Shown piece after piece: positions 33,435-41,203 of a stretch of 47,281 nt of DNA. Source of the stretch: a bacterium (GTDB taxonomy: Bacteria; Verrucomicrobiota; Verrucomicrobiia; Opitutales; Opitutaceae); NCBI GenBank assembly GCA_010027235.1, contig RGVP01000004.1:1-47281 (forward strand). The letters run 5' to 3'. The notes below the pieces were generated by a model. It saw only the letters and a program-made list of their open reading frames with translations, was not told the DNA's origin and did no database searches. How positions within the stretch are numbered: position 1 is the stretch's first letter; each line of letters opens with the position of its first letter. A program made the translations under genes and the position numbers.

Positions 33435-34778
33435 TCAGAAAAGCATACCGGCAATGCTTGCGGTGAGGAAGCAAGTCAGGCTTCCGCCGAGGAGCGCGCG
33501 CCAGCCGAGGAGTGCGAGTTCGGTGCGTTTACCCGGAGCCATGGCGCCGAGGCCACCGACTTGGATGCCGATCGAGACGATGTTGGAAAAGCCGCATAAG
33601 GCGTAGGTGAGAATGATGCGGGTGCGGTCGTCGGTCAGCTGCCCAGCGATCTTCATTTGAGACATGCTGAAATAGGCGTAGAATTCGTTCAGAACGGTTT
33701 TCTCGCCTAGCAGTCGACCGGCGGCGAGCAGGTGTTCACTATCCACGCCGATCAGCCACGCGATCGGAGCGCCGATCATACCGAAGACAAACTGGAGGGA
33801 CAGGTCCTTAAACTGGCCGCCGGTGCTGGTGGCGATGAGGTCATTCAGGCCGGACCAACCGCCTAGGCCTTGGGCGAGGCAGTAGTTAGCCATGGCTACG
33901 AGGGCAGTGAACACGATGAGCATACCCCCGACGTTGACGGCGAGTTTCAGACCATCGGTCGTGCCTATGCAGATCGCGTCGATCAGGTTCGCGCCGGGGC
34001 GTTCGGCATTCAGGTGCATGGCTTCGTCTACCGGCTCAGTCTGGGGTAAAAGGATCTTTGAGATCACCAGCGTGGCGGGGGCGGCGATGATGGAGGCGGT
34101 GAGTAGGTGGGTGGCCCAGCGCACCCGCTCGGCTGCATCGTCGCCGCCGAGAAGGACGATGTAGACCGCCATGACGCCGCCGGCGATGGTGGCCATGCCT
34201 CCTACCATAATTGCGAGCAGCTCGGAGCGCGTCATTTTTTCCAAGTAAGGTTTGATCAATAGGGGCGCCTCGGTCTGGCCTAGGAAGATATTAGCCGATG
34301 TGCTGAGGGTTTCGGCGCCGGAAAGCCGGAGCGTTTTCGACATGACCCAGGCGAAGACCTTGACCACGACTTGGAGCCAGCCGAGGCGGTAGAGCAGGGT
34401 GGTGAGGGCGGAAAAGAAAATGATGCTAGGCAGTATGGTGATGGCAAAGATCGGCGCGTGGGTGGCGAAGCTGCGCCCGTCCTGTGCGGCTACGACGATG
34501 CCAGTGCCACCGCTGGGGACGTTCATAAGCCAGCCGAAGACTAGGCGGCTGCCTTCACCGGTGAAGTCGAGCAGGCGCACGAAAAAGCCACCGACGGTGT
34601 CAAAAATTCCGCGCACGAAGTCTATTTTTAGCACAATCAAGGCGATGAGGATCTGCATCACGGTGCCAATGGCGACCACACGCCAGGGGATGGCGCGACG
34701 GTTGGTGCTAAATAAGGTGGCGAGGCCGAGCATGGCTAGGACGCCGAGCAGACTGCGGAGGACGTGGGTGATTTCCAT
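33435..34778 (-). CDS. nupC: Concentrative nucleoside transporter NupC
   Basis: A 447-residue cation-coupled nucleoside symporter. The CNT family signatures are visible: NIFLGQTEAPLLIKPYLEKM, ELLAIMVGGMATIAGGVMAV and ALCGFSNIVSIGIQVGGLG (substrate-binding hairpins). It starts at MEITHVLRSLLGVLAMLGLA, preferred over a frame that extends about 160 bp upstream into the divergent neighbour. Together with the phosphoribosyltransferase and permease at 40.5-42.5 kb it points to purine and pyrimidine salvage. Confidence 0.94.
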   Translation of the reverse strand: MEITHVLRSLLGVLAMLGLATLFSTNRRAIPWRVVAIGTVMQILIALIVLKIDFVRGIFDTVGGFFVRLLDFTGEGSRLVFGWLMNVPSGGTGIVVAAQDGRSFATHAPIFAITILPSIIFFSALTTLLYRLGWLQVVVKVFAWVMSKTLRLSGAETLSTSANIFLGQTEAPLLIKPYLEKMTRSELLAIMVGGMATIAGGVMAVYIVLLGGDDAAERVRWATHLLTASIIAAPATLVISKILLPQTEPVDEAMHLNAERPGANLIDAICIGTTDGLKLAVNVGGMLIVFTALVAMANYCLAQGLGGWSGLNDLIATSTGGQFKDLSLQFVFGMIGAPIAWLIGVDSEHLLAAGRLLGEKTVLNEFYAYFSMSQMKIAGQLTDDRTRIILTYALCGFSNIVSIGIQVGGLGAMAPGKRTELALLGWRALLGGSLTCFLTASIAGMLF

Positions 34779-34854
34779 GTAAACGTTTTTTGGGGTAGGT
34801 GGGCGAAGGCTGTGCAGGCTTGTCGCAGGGAGCGTGCCGCGCGAGCGTTTTGGT

Positions 34855-35409
34855 ATGAACTTGGCTGAACGATTACAAAGGCATCTTGGTTGCGTTCCTG
34901 ATCTGGCGGGCGCGGCGTTTGTGGCCGCTGGCGCCACCGTGTGCGGCGACGTGCGGGTAGGGCGCGACGCGAGCGTCTTTTATGGTGCAGTTCTACGCGG
35001 GGATATTCATTCCATCGTAATCGGAAACGGCAGTAACCTGCAGGACAACGTGGTTGTGCATCTTTCGGATGACCACGGCACGGTCGTCGGAAAATGGGTG
35101 ACGGTTGGGCATGGAGCTACCCTGCATGGTTGCACCATTGAGGATGGTTGCCTGATTGGCATGGGCGCCATCGTGCTCGATGGAGCTAGGATAGGGGCGG
35201 ACAGCATCGTCGGAGCGGGCTCGCTGGTTACGATGGGCTTTGTTTGTCCTCCGGGTTCTATGGTCATGGGCCGACCGGCTAAGGTCATGCGTGCGCTGCG
35301 GCCGGAGGAGGTCGGGGCGGGGCGGCGACTGGCGGAAAAATATGTGGTGGTTGCGCGGGCTCACGCCGCGCGGGCGGCGGCTGAGAGATCGGGAAACACG
35401 ACTGGCTGA
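34855..35409 (+). CDS. Gamma-carbonic-anhydrase-like left-handed beta-helix protein
   Basis: A 184-residue YrdA/PaaY-type trimeric beta-helix enzyme. Hexapeptide repeats run through ATVCGDVRVGRDASVFYGAV, LRGDIHSIVIGNGSNLQDNV and EDGCLIGMGAIVLDGARIGA. The zinc-ligand histidine positions show as VVHLSDDHG and TVGHGATLHG. C-terminal helices read PAKVMRALRPEEVGAGRRLA. The ATG at 34855 was taken; a GTG lies seven codons upstream. Another beta-helix protein follows 43 bp later. Real anhydrase activity is uncertain for the family. Confidence 0.88.
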   Translation: MNLAERLQRHLGCVPDLAGAAFVAAGATVCGDVRVGRDASVFYGAVLRGDIHSIVIGNGSNLQDNVVVHLSDDHGTVVGKWVTVGHGATLHGCTIEDGCLIGMGAIVLDGARIGADSIVGAGSLVTMGFVCPPGSMVMGRPAKVMRALRPEEVGAGRRLAEKYVVVARAHAARAAAERSGNTTG

Positions 35410-35452
35410 TTTTCGCGGTGGAATCCTCGCACGGCTCGGTTCATCTGCCCTT

Positions 35453-36139
35453 ATGCATATGACGGCTTCCGATTATTTCGCCCTGCCTGTTTCGCTGGCG
35501 GCCTTTGTTGATTTTTTTGATCCGGCGTCGGAGCCTTGGGCCTGGCTGAAGGCTATCCCGGTCGCCTTGGCTAGCCTGCCCAAGGCTGGGTTGTCTGGCG
35601 GGTTGCCGGCCGGAGTGCGGATCGAGGGCGAGGTGCACCTCGCGGAAGACGTGAGGCTTCCGGCTTACTGCACACTGATCGGGCCTTGTTGGATCGGATC
35701 GGGCACAGAAATCCGGCCGGGTGCTTACGTGCGCGGAAATGTTATTGTAGGCGCGGGCGCGGTGTTGGGCAACGCTTGCGAGTTCAAAAACTGTCTTCTG
35801 ATGGACGGCGTGCAGGTCCCGCATTTCTCCTACGTTGGCGACTCTATCCTTGGCAATGGCGCCCACCTCGGGGCGGGCGCCATCTGCTCGAACCTGCGTC
35901 TGGATCAAAAGCCTGTCGCGGTGCGCGCCGCGGAGCGGGTTTACGAGACGGGCTTGCGTAAGTTTGGGGCTATTCTTGGAGACGGCGCCGAGGTCGGTTG
36001 CAACGCCGTGCTTAATCCCGGCAGCGTGCTGGGACGCCGCGCGCTGGTGGCGCCAGGCACGGTTTTCAGCGGCGTGCTGCCGGCTGCCACGATCGCGCGG
36101 CAGCGCGGTGCGGTCTCGCATTTGCCACGCAGGGATTGA
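35453..36139 (+). CDS. Left-handed beta-helix (hexapeptide-repeat) nucleotidyltransferase-like protein
   Basis: A 228-residue protein whose second half is hexapeptide beta-helix: LPAYCTLIGPCWIGSGTEIR, GAYVRGNVIVGAGAVLGNAC and HFSYVGDSILGNGAHLGAGA. The order resembles the C-terminal acetyltransferase-like half of GlmU and related UDP-GlcNAc pyrophosphorylase-like proteins, without the nucleotidyltransferase domain. An unusual all-helical N-terminus (FALPVSLAAFVDFFDPASEP) replaces it. The ATG at 35453 was used. trpS begins 32 bp later. Activity cannot be assigned. Confidence 0.75.
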   Translation: MHMTASDYFALPVSLAAFVDFFDPASEPWAWLKAIPVALASLPKAGLSGGLPAGVRIEGEVHLAEDVRLPAYCTLIGPCWIGSGTEIRPGAYVRGNVIVGAGAVLGNACEFKNCLLMDGVQVPHFSYVGDSILGNGAHLGAGAICSNLRLDQKPVAVRAAERVYETGLRKFGAILGDGAEVGCNAVLNPGSVLGRRALVAPGTVFSGVLPAATIARQRGAVSHLPRRD

Positions 36140-36171
36140 AACGCGTCGCGGTTTCGGAGCATCCTGACCTC

Positions 36172-37140
36172 ATGCGCACCCTTACTGGCATCCAGCCCTC
36201 GGGCATCCTTCATCTTGGTAATTATCTCGGTGCCATGCAGCCGGCGATCGCGGCCCAGGATCACGCGGGTGACTGTTTTTATTTCATTGCCGACTACCAC
36301 TCGATGACGTCGCTCACCGATCCGCAAAAGCGGCGCGATTACACTCTCGGCGTTGCGCTCGATTGGCTGGCTTGCGGGCTCGATCCGGCCAAGAGCGTGC
36401 TCTGGCGCCAGAGTGACGTGCCAGAGGTATGTGAACTCGCTTGGATGTTGGGCACGCTGGCGCCGATGGGGCTGCTGGAACGCGCCCACAGCTACAAGGA
36501 CAAGACCGCCCGCGGCCTTGCCGCTAACGTCGGGCTCTTCACTTATCCGGTGCTCATGGCCGCCGATATCCTGCTCTATGATACCTCCCATGTGCCGGTC
36601 GGCCGAGATCAGAAGCAGCACGTCGAGATGACGCGCGATATGGCGATCAAGTTTAACCTGGCCTACGGTGAAACCTTCGTAGTGCCAGAGAGCGTAATTC
36701 GCGATGAATCCGCCGTCGTCCCCGGCCTTGACGGGCAAAAGATGAGCAAGAGCTACGGCAACACCCTTGATCTCTTCGGCGATGAGAAGGCTACGCGCAA
36801 AAAGATCATGGGTATCCCGATGGATTCGCGCGCCCCCAGCGAGCCCAAGCCCGACGCCGATCAGAACCTTGCCATCCGTTTGCTCAAGGTGGTCGCCGCT
36901 CCCGCTTTTGCGCTCGAGACCGAGGAGCGCTTGCGCGCTGGTGGTCTTGGCTACGGCGACCTCAAGAAAATCCTTTTTGAGCAGGTCTGGACTCACTTTG
37001 AGGGAGCCCGGGCATGCCGCGCCGCGTTGGCCGCGGATCCAGTGCATGTCGAGGGCGTGCTGCGCGAAGGCGCGACTCGTGCACGCGCGGTGGCCGAGGT
37101 CGTGCTAGCGCGCGCTCGACGAGCTTGCGGTTTGCGCTGA
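36172..37140 (+). CDS. trpS: Tryptophanyl-tRNA synthetase
   Basis: A class I aminoacyl-tRNA synthetase of 322 residues. The ATP-site PSGILHLGNYLGAMQPAI near 9-26 carries the HLGN form of HIGH, and GLDGQKMSKSYGNTLDLF carries the KMSKS signature near 185. VGRDQKQHVEMTRDMAIKFN is the tryptophan/adenylate region of TrpRS. The ATG at MRTLTGIQPSG is standard; an upstream TTG exists. No T-box was seen. It is last in a run with the two beta-helix genes. Confidence 0.97.
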   Translation: MRTLTGIQPSGILHLGNYLGAMQPAIAAQDHAGDCFYFIADYHSMTSLTDPQKRRDYTLGVALDWLACGLDPAKSVLWRQSDVPEVCELAWMLGTLAPMGLLERAHSYKDKTARGLAANVGLFTYPVLMAADILLYDTSHVPVGRDQKQHVEMTRDMAIKFNLAYGETFVVPESVIRDESAVVPGLDGQKMSKSYGNTLDLFGDEKATRKKIMGIPMDSRAPSEPKPDADQNLAIRLLKVVAAPAFALETEERLRAGGLGYGDLKKILFEQVWTHFEGARACRAALAADPVHVEGVLREGATRARAVAEVVLARARRACGLR

Positions 37141-37211
37141 GCGGGGGCGCGGCTCTCGGGTGGGTGGGTCTAGACCCCATGTCCCCGTGAGGAGTTTAGG
37201 AGTAGGCTATC

Positions 37212-37244
37212 GGAGGTGGCACGCGATGCCCGCGTGCCACCTCC
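37212..37244 (+). promoter_or_regulatory. Perfect 14-bp hairpin with a ribosome binding site in its stem
   Basis: GGAGGTGGCACGCG and CGCGTGCCACCTCC pair perfectly around ATGCC. The 5' arm starts with GGAGGTGG, a strong Shine-Dalgarno, and the loop's ATG lies 6-7 nt after it and is in frame with the downstream DUF2934 gene. It may be a trpS terminator, but no T-run follows; it would also hide the translation start of the next gene. Confidence 0.6.
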
Positions 37245-37576
37245 TTAATCCTATGAAAACCGCCTCCTCCTCCGCTGCTGATTGTGCTGATTCCAGTCCC
37301 TGCGAAGAACTGGTTCGTGACTACGCCTAACACCTTTACGAGCAAAGTAATCGCGTCCCGGGCCGCGATCTTGAGAACTGGCTTGAGGCCTCCGCCTGCC
37401 TGCGCGCCCGCATCCCCACCCAAGAGTCCGGCGAGCGCCTGCACCGCCACATGGCTATAAACGGCTACGCCGCTTCCCCCTCCGCGCTCGCCGCAGTTGC
37501 GACTGCTTCGACCGCGCCGAGCCTGCCGTGCGTGGCCGCGCCGGTCCGGTCTACCGCCCTGCGCGCCAAGCGCTGA
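37226..37576 (+). pseudogene. DUF2934-like protein gene with an in-frame stop
   Basis: Starting at the loop ATG or at the in-frame ATG 27 bp later (MKTASSSAADCADSS), the frame runs to EELVRDYA, meets TAA at 37328-37330, and continues in the same frame as HLYEQSNRVPGRDLENWLEA to a stop at 37574. DUF2934 proteins have the pattern AYxLYExxGRxPGRDLExWLEAE. The TAA therefore falls inside the domain, at the residue after YA, where many homologues have a tyrosine or other aromatic. This is a nonsense-inactivated gene or a read-through case. A PRC-barrel gene follows by 22 bp, a usual stress-protein context. Confidence 0.7.
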
Positions 37577-37598
37577 ACTCGCCAACCTACCCACTCCG

Positions 37599-38306
37599 AT
37601 GCTACATAATCTCAAAGCACTTTATGGTTACAAACTCGCGGCTACCAATGGTGAGATCGGACACATCAAAGATTTCTACTTTGATGATTATTCTTGGGCC
37701 GTGCGTTATCTGGTGGTCGATACCGGTTCGTGGTTAACTGGGCGTCTGGTGCTGATCGCGCCCTACGCTTTCGGGCATCTCGATGCGGATAGCCGCACGC
37801 TCTCGGTTAAATTAACCAATGCGCAAATTGAGCACGCTCCCTCGATCGACACCCACAAGCCGGTTTCCCGCCAATACGAGCAGGACTATTACTCCTACTA
37901 TGGGTGGCCTGGCTACTGGTCCGGCGGCGGGCTATGGGGCATGGGTGGATACCCGGTGCTGCTGCCAGCGGCGAACACCTTTGGCGCGCGCATGGATTAC
38001 GTGCATCGTGAAGATCCTAATTTGCGCAGCGCCGTCGCGGTCACTGGTTACCACGTCGAGACTTCGAGCGGTGACGCCGGACACGTCACGGACTTTAAGG
38101 TGAACGACCGTAGTTGGTCGGTGCGAGACCTAGTGGTCGAGACCGGGCATTGGTATGCGGGCAAAGAAGTGCTCATCCCTACGGACAAGGTCGATCGTAT
38201 CAGCTATCCCGAGTCCAAAGTATATACCTCTCTCTCAAGAGGATATTCGCAATACCGCCGACCACCATGTGGTCTTGGGCTGAGCCTCACGGCTTGGTCG
38301 CGGTAA
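37599..38306 (+). CDS. Double PRC-barrel domain protein
   Basis: A 235-residue soluble protein with two similar PRC-barrel halves. The first opens YGYKLAATNGEIGHIKDFYF then WAVRYLVVDTGSWLTGRLVL; the second reads TGYHVETSSGDAGHVTDFKV then WSVRDLVVETGHWYAGKEVL. A Tyr- and Gly-rich hinge (YYSYYGWPGYWSGGGLWGMG) joins them. PRC-barrel proteins of this duplicated kind are common and poorly characterised, often stress-associated. The hinge is unusually aromatic. The frame extends upstream, but the ATG at 37599 gives the clean domain start. Confidence 0.85.
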   Translation: MLHNLKALYGYKLAATNGEIGHIKDFYFDDYSWAVRYLVVDTGSWLTGRLVLIAPYAFGHLDADSRTLSVKLTNAQIEHAPSIDTHKPVSRQYEQDYYSYYGWPGYWSGGGLWGMGGYPVLLPAANTFGARMDYVHREDPNLRSAVAVTGYHVETSSGDAGHVTDFKVNDRSWSVRDLVVETGHWYAGKEVLIPTDKVDRISYPESKVYTSLSRGYSQYRRPPCGLGLSLTAWSR

Positions 38307-38341
38307 AAATAGGCCGGCGTCGCCGATGGGCGCGCCGGCCT
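38305..38341 (-). terminator. Terminator for the PfkB-family gene
   Basis: AGGCCGGCG pairs with CGCCGGCCT across a 13-nt loop (38311-38341). On the minus strand the stem is followed by ATTTTTA, so it should stop the pfkB-type transcript, and it may work in both directions. It abuts the stop of the PRC-barrel gene. Confidence 0.75.
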
Positions 38342-38366
38342 TAATGGGGGTTGGAACTCCCTGCGC

Positions 38367-39461
38367 TCAGCGCACCACGCGGGCGCCGCCGCCGCCGATG
38401 GTCTTCTCGACTTCCTTGCGGGTCGCCATGGAGGTATCGCCAGGCGTGGTCGAGGCGAGAGCGCCGTGGGCGGCACCGTATTCAACGGCCTTTTTCGGGT
38501 CGTTGAACTCGAGGAAGCCGAATTGCAGGCCTGATGCGAAGCTGTCGCCGCCGCCGACGCGGTCGAGAATTTCGAGGCGGGGATACTGCTTGCTCTCGTA
38601 GAACTGACCGTCGTGCCAGATTATGGCGGACCAGTCGTTGACGGTCGCGGTGTGGACGTGGCGGAGGGTGGTGGCGGCGACCTTGAAATTAGGGAACTCC
38701 TTCACCGCGGTCTCGATCATGGCCTTGAAGGCGTCGGTCTCGATGTGCTTCAGGTCTTCTGCGCCCTTGACGGCAAAGCCGAGGGAGGCGGTGAAGTCCT
38801 CCTCGTTGCCGATCATCACGTCGACGTATTTAGCGATCTCGCGGTTGACCTCTTGGGCCTTCTTCAAGCCGCCGATGGTCTTCCAGAGGGAGGGGCGATA
38901 GTTGAGGTCGTAGGAAACGATCACGCCATGCTTCTTGGCGGCCTGCACGGCCTCGATGGTGGCCTGGGCGGTGGAGGCGGAAAGGGCGGCGAAGATCCCA
39001 CCGGTATGGAACCAGCGCGCCCCGAGTTCGCCAAAGATATGGTCCCAGTTAAAATCACCGGGTTTGATCTGGGAAGCGGCGGTGTTGCCGCGGTCGGGAT
39101 TGCCTACGGCGCCACGAATGCCGAAGCCACGCTCGGTGAAGTTCAGGCCGTTGCGCACGTTGCGACCGATGCCGTCGTCCTCGCGCCACTGGATGAAGTC
39201 GGTGGCGACGCCGCCTTGCATGATGAAGTCTTCAATTAGATGCCCGATCTCGTTGTCTACGAAAGAGGTGGCGACGGCAGTTTTAAGGCCGAAGCATTTG
39301 CGGAGGCCGCGGGAGGTGTTGTATTCGCCGCCGCCTTCCCAAGCCGCGAACGAGCGGGCGGTGCGAATGCGGCCCTCGCCCGGATCGAGGCGGAGCATGA
39401 CCTCGCCGAGCGAGATCTGATCGAAGACGGTGGATTTGGCGGGCTTGATGGGGAGGCTCAT
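38367..39461 (-). CDS. PfkB-family sugar kinase, 2-keto-3-deoxygluconate kinase-like
   Basis: A 364-residue ribokinase-fold enzyme. It opens FDQISLGEVMLRLDPGEGRI, with EGGGEYNTSRGLRKCFGLKT for the substrate region. VIVSYDLNYRPSLW is the KDG-kinase-like strand, and DRVGGGDSFASGLQFGFLEF carries the catalytic aspartate (GGGD in place of GAGD). It would phosphorylate 2-keto-3-deoxygluconate or a related acid. The ATG giving MSLPIKPAKS was chosen over an extension of 46 residues. No other Entner-Doudoroff or uronate genes neighbour it, so the substrate is open. Confidence 0.85.
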   Translation of the reverse strand: MSLPIKPAKSTVFDQISLGEVMLRLDPGEGRIRTARSFAAWEGGGEYNTSRGLRKCFGLKTAVATSFVDNEIGHLIEDFIMQGGVATDFIQWREDDGIGRNVRNGLNFTERGFGIRGAVGNPDRGNTAASQIKPGDFNWDHIFGELGARWFHTGGIFAALSASTAQATIEAVQAAKKHGVIVSYDLNYRPSLWKTIGGLKKAQEVNREIAKYVDVMIGNEEDFTASLGFAVKGAEDLKHIETDAFKAMIETAVKEFPNFKVAATTLRHVHTATVNDWSAIIWHDGQFYESKQYPRLEILDRVGGGDSFASGLQFGFLEFNDPKKAVEYGAAHGALASTTPGDTSMATRKEVEKTIGGGGARVVR

Positions 39462-39775
39462 GGAGGTGAGATGGTGGGAAAGATTAAGATGGGGAGTGCA
39501 GCTTGAAAGGGAAGCCCTTGGAAACGAGGGACTGGATGCGGACGATGGCGGATAGCACGCAAGCGACCGTAGTGATCGGCAAGTGGGCCGCGTCTGCAAA
39601 CAGATGCCGAAACCAAAGAAGCGTCGATTGGGATAAGGCGGCTTGTTCGCACGATAGATCGGCCCTGACCGTTGGTGCGCTGCGTGCCACTAGTGGTATT
39701 TTGAGCATTTCTCCGCAGTTACCTTGGGCTTCGTCCAATGTTGGCCTAGTCTGGGTTTTCCTTCTTTCTGGTTGG
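39462..39775. other. Divergent intergenic region, sugar kinase/pirin
   Basis: About 310 bp between two divergent genes with no convincing coding frame on either strand. It holds an exact 10-bp palindrome CCACTAGTGG at 39687-39696 in a slightly larger near-symmetric context, a possible operator for either gene. No promoter of recognisable type was identified. Confidence 0.4.
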
Positions 39776-40516
39776 GTGAAAAACCCGCATAACGATCTCC
39801 CTAGTGTCTCGGTCAACGCCATTACTCTTCGGCCTGCCGCTGCGCGCGGGCATGCGGATCACGGGTGGCTGGATTCGCGGCATTCCTTCTCGTTCGCCGA
39901 TTATCAGGATCCCGCGCACATGGGCTTTCGCACCTTGCGTGTCCTTAATGATGACCGGGTCGCGCCCGGTCGTGGTTTCGGAGCGCATCCGCACCGCGAT
40001 ATGGAGATTTTCAGCTACGTGCTTGAAGGTGCCATCGAGCATAAGGACAGTCTCGGCAATGGTCGCGTGCTTACTCCCGGCCGCATCCAGCTCATGAGCG
40101 CGGGCCGCGGAGTGACGCATAGCGAATTCAATCCCTCCGACTCGGCTCCGCTGCACTTTTTGCAAATCTGGATCCTGCCTCGGACCCGCGGCCTAGCGCC
40201 CCGCTACACTGAGTGGGAACCCTCGCCCGAGCACGTTTTCGCGCGGAAGGTGCTGGTGATTTCGCCCGACGGCCGGGAAGGCTCGGCGATCATTAATCAA
40301 GATGCCGACGTTTACCGCGTGCGCCTGCAACCAGGTGAATCGGTGACTCACACCTTGCCGTCCGGTCATGGCATCTGGCTGCAAATCGCCGATGGCGCAC
40401 TCGAGTTCAATGGCGTGGCACTCCAGTCGGGCGACGGGGCTAGCACCGAGACGGCCGGTTTACTCACGTTGACGGCTACTGCGGCGTGCGAGGCACTGTT
40501 GTTTGACCTAGCTTAA
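39776..40516 (+). CDS. Pirin-family (YhaK/quercetinase-type) bicupin protein
   Basis: A 246-residue protein with the pirin N-cupin: DHGWLDSRHSFSFADYQDPA, GFGAHPHRDMEIFSYVLEGA (metal-binding HPHRDME) and LMSAGRGVTHSEFNPSD. Its C-terminal half is a second cupin. Pirins are metal-binding oxidoreductase-like or quercetinase proteins. The GTG at 39776 gives a start 18 codons before the conserved ITLRPAAARGHAD; the true start may be closer. It converges with the phosphoribosyltransferase with 7 bp between the stops. Confidence 0.85.
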   Translation: MKNPHNDLPSVSVNAITLRPAAARGHADHGWLDSRHSFSFADYQDPAHMGFRTLRVLNDDRVAPGRGFGAHPHRDMEIFSYVLEGAIEHKDSLGNGRVLTPGRIQLMSAGRGVTHSEFNPSDSAPLHFLQIWILPRTRGLAPRYTEWEPSPEHVFARKVLVISPDGREGSAIINQDADVYRVRLQPGESVTHTLPSGHGIWLQIADGALEFNGVALQSGDGASTETAGLLTLTATAACEALLFDLA

Positions 40517-40523
40517 CCGAGGT

Positions 40524-41087
40524 TCAGGCCGCACCGCTGCCGCGCAGAGTAAAAATCGCGCGAGTATTCATCAAATCCGCATCCCGATCTCGCAGGCCGT
40601 AGCCGACCAGCCACTCTCCACCCGGGTAAACAAATCCGGTGAGCGTAGGCGTGTGGTGGGAATCCGCGCGCTGGCGATGCACGATCACGGCGGTGCGGAC
40701 TTTACGCGCGCCCCACGACTCGAGTTGCGCGGATGCAGCGGCTAGGGTGCGGCCGCTGTCGCAGATATTGTCGATCAAGACCACATGGCGATCCCGCACT
40801 GCGAGTCCCTGCCAGTCCATCCGCACGGTTTCCTCGGGTTGTCCGTTGCTTCCCTTGGCGTAGCTCCAGGCACGGCAGAAGCCGGGTTCCACCGATTGCC
40901 TCAAGTGCAGGAGTAGATCGGAAAAAAAGAAGACCCCGCCTCTTAGCAGGCATACGGCGAGCAAGAGACGGCCCGTCTCGTCCTTGGCTTCGACCGCCCA
41001 GGCATCGAGACTGGTGGCGAGTTCGCTAAGCCGAGCCTCGATTTGAGCGGGCGTGTAAAGGTGGTCGAGGTGTTCAGGTAAATGCAT
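40524..41087 (-). CDS. Purine-type phosphoribosyltransferase
   Basis: A 187-residue type I PRTase resembling hypoxanthine phosphoribosyltransferase. The PRPP loop is HVVLIDNICDSGRTLAAASA near 108-127, and the preceding hood has LLLAVCLLRGGVFFFSDLLL. In standard HPRT the loop is (E/D)D-I-x-D-T-G-x-T; here the second acidic residue is asparagine (DN). It is divergent from a xanthine/uracil-family permease 116 bp away, which supports uptake-plus-salvage. The base cannot be fixed from sequence: hypoxanthine, xanthine and guanine are the candidates. Confidence 0.85.
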   Translation of the reverse strand: MHLPEHLDHLYTPAQIEARLSELATSLDAWAVEAKDETGRLLLAVCLLRGGVFFFSDLLLHLRQSVEPGFCRAWSYAKGSNGQPEETVRMDWQGLAVRDRHVVLIDNICDSGRTLAAASAQLESWGARKVRTAVIVHRQRADSHHTPTLTGFVYPGGEWLVGYGLRDRDADLMNTRAIFTLRGSGAA

Positions 41088-41203
41088 TTGCGCGTAAAAA
41101 GTGGTGTGGATGGTAGATAGGCGGCCTCAGGTGCGGTCAAAAATCCAGCAAACACGGTGCCAGTCCCGCTTGCTCTGGCGCAAGGCATGCTAACTTTTTC
41201 CCT

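Noticed and set aside
35941..37047. 368-codon frame antisense to trpS
   Set aside because: Shadow of the trpS codon pattern; no domain and no start signal.
37196..37615. Minus-strand 139-codon frame across the DUF2934 region
   Set aside because: The plus-strand frame contains the recognisable DUF2934 motif despite its stop. The minus translation is Gly-rich and lacks a fold.
39687..39696. CCACTAGTGG as an operator for the sugar kinase
   Set aside because: A single 10-bp palindrome with no known regulator and no second copy; kept only as a note in the intergenic feature.
41088..41203. Purine riboswitch between the phosphoribosyltransferase and the permease
   Set aside because: The conserved purine aptamer core sequences could not be found on either strand.
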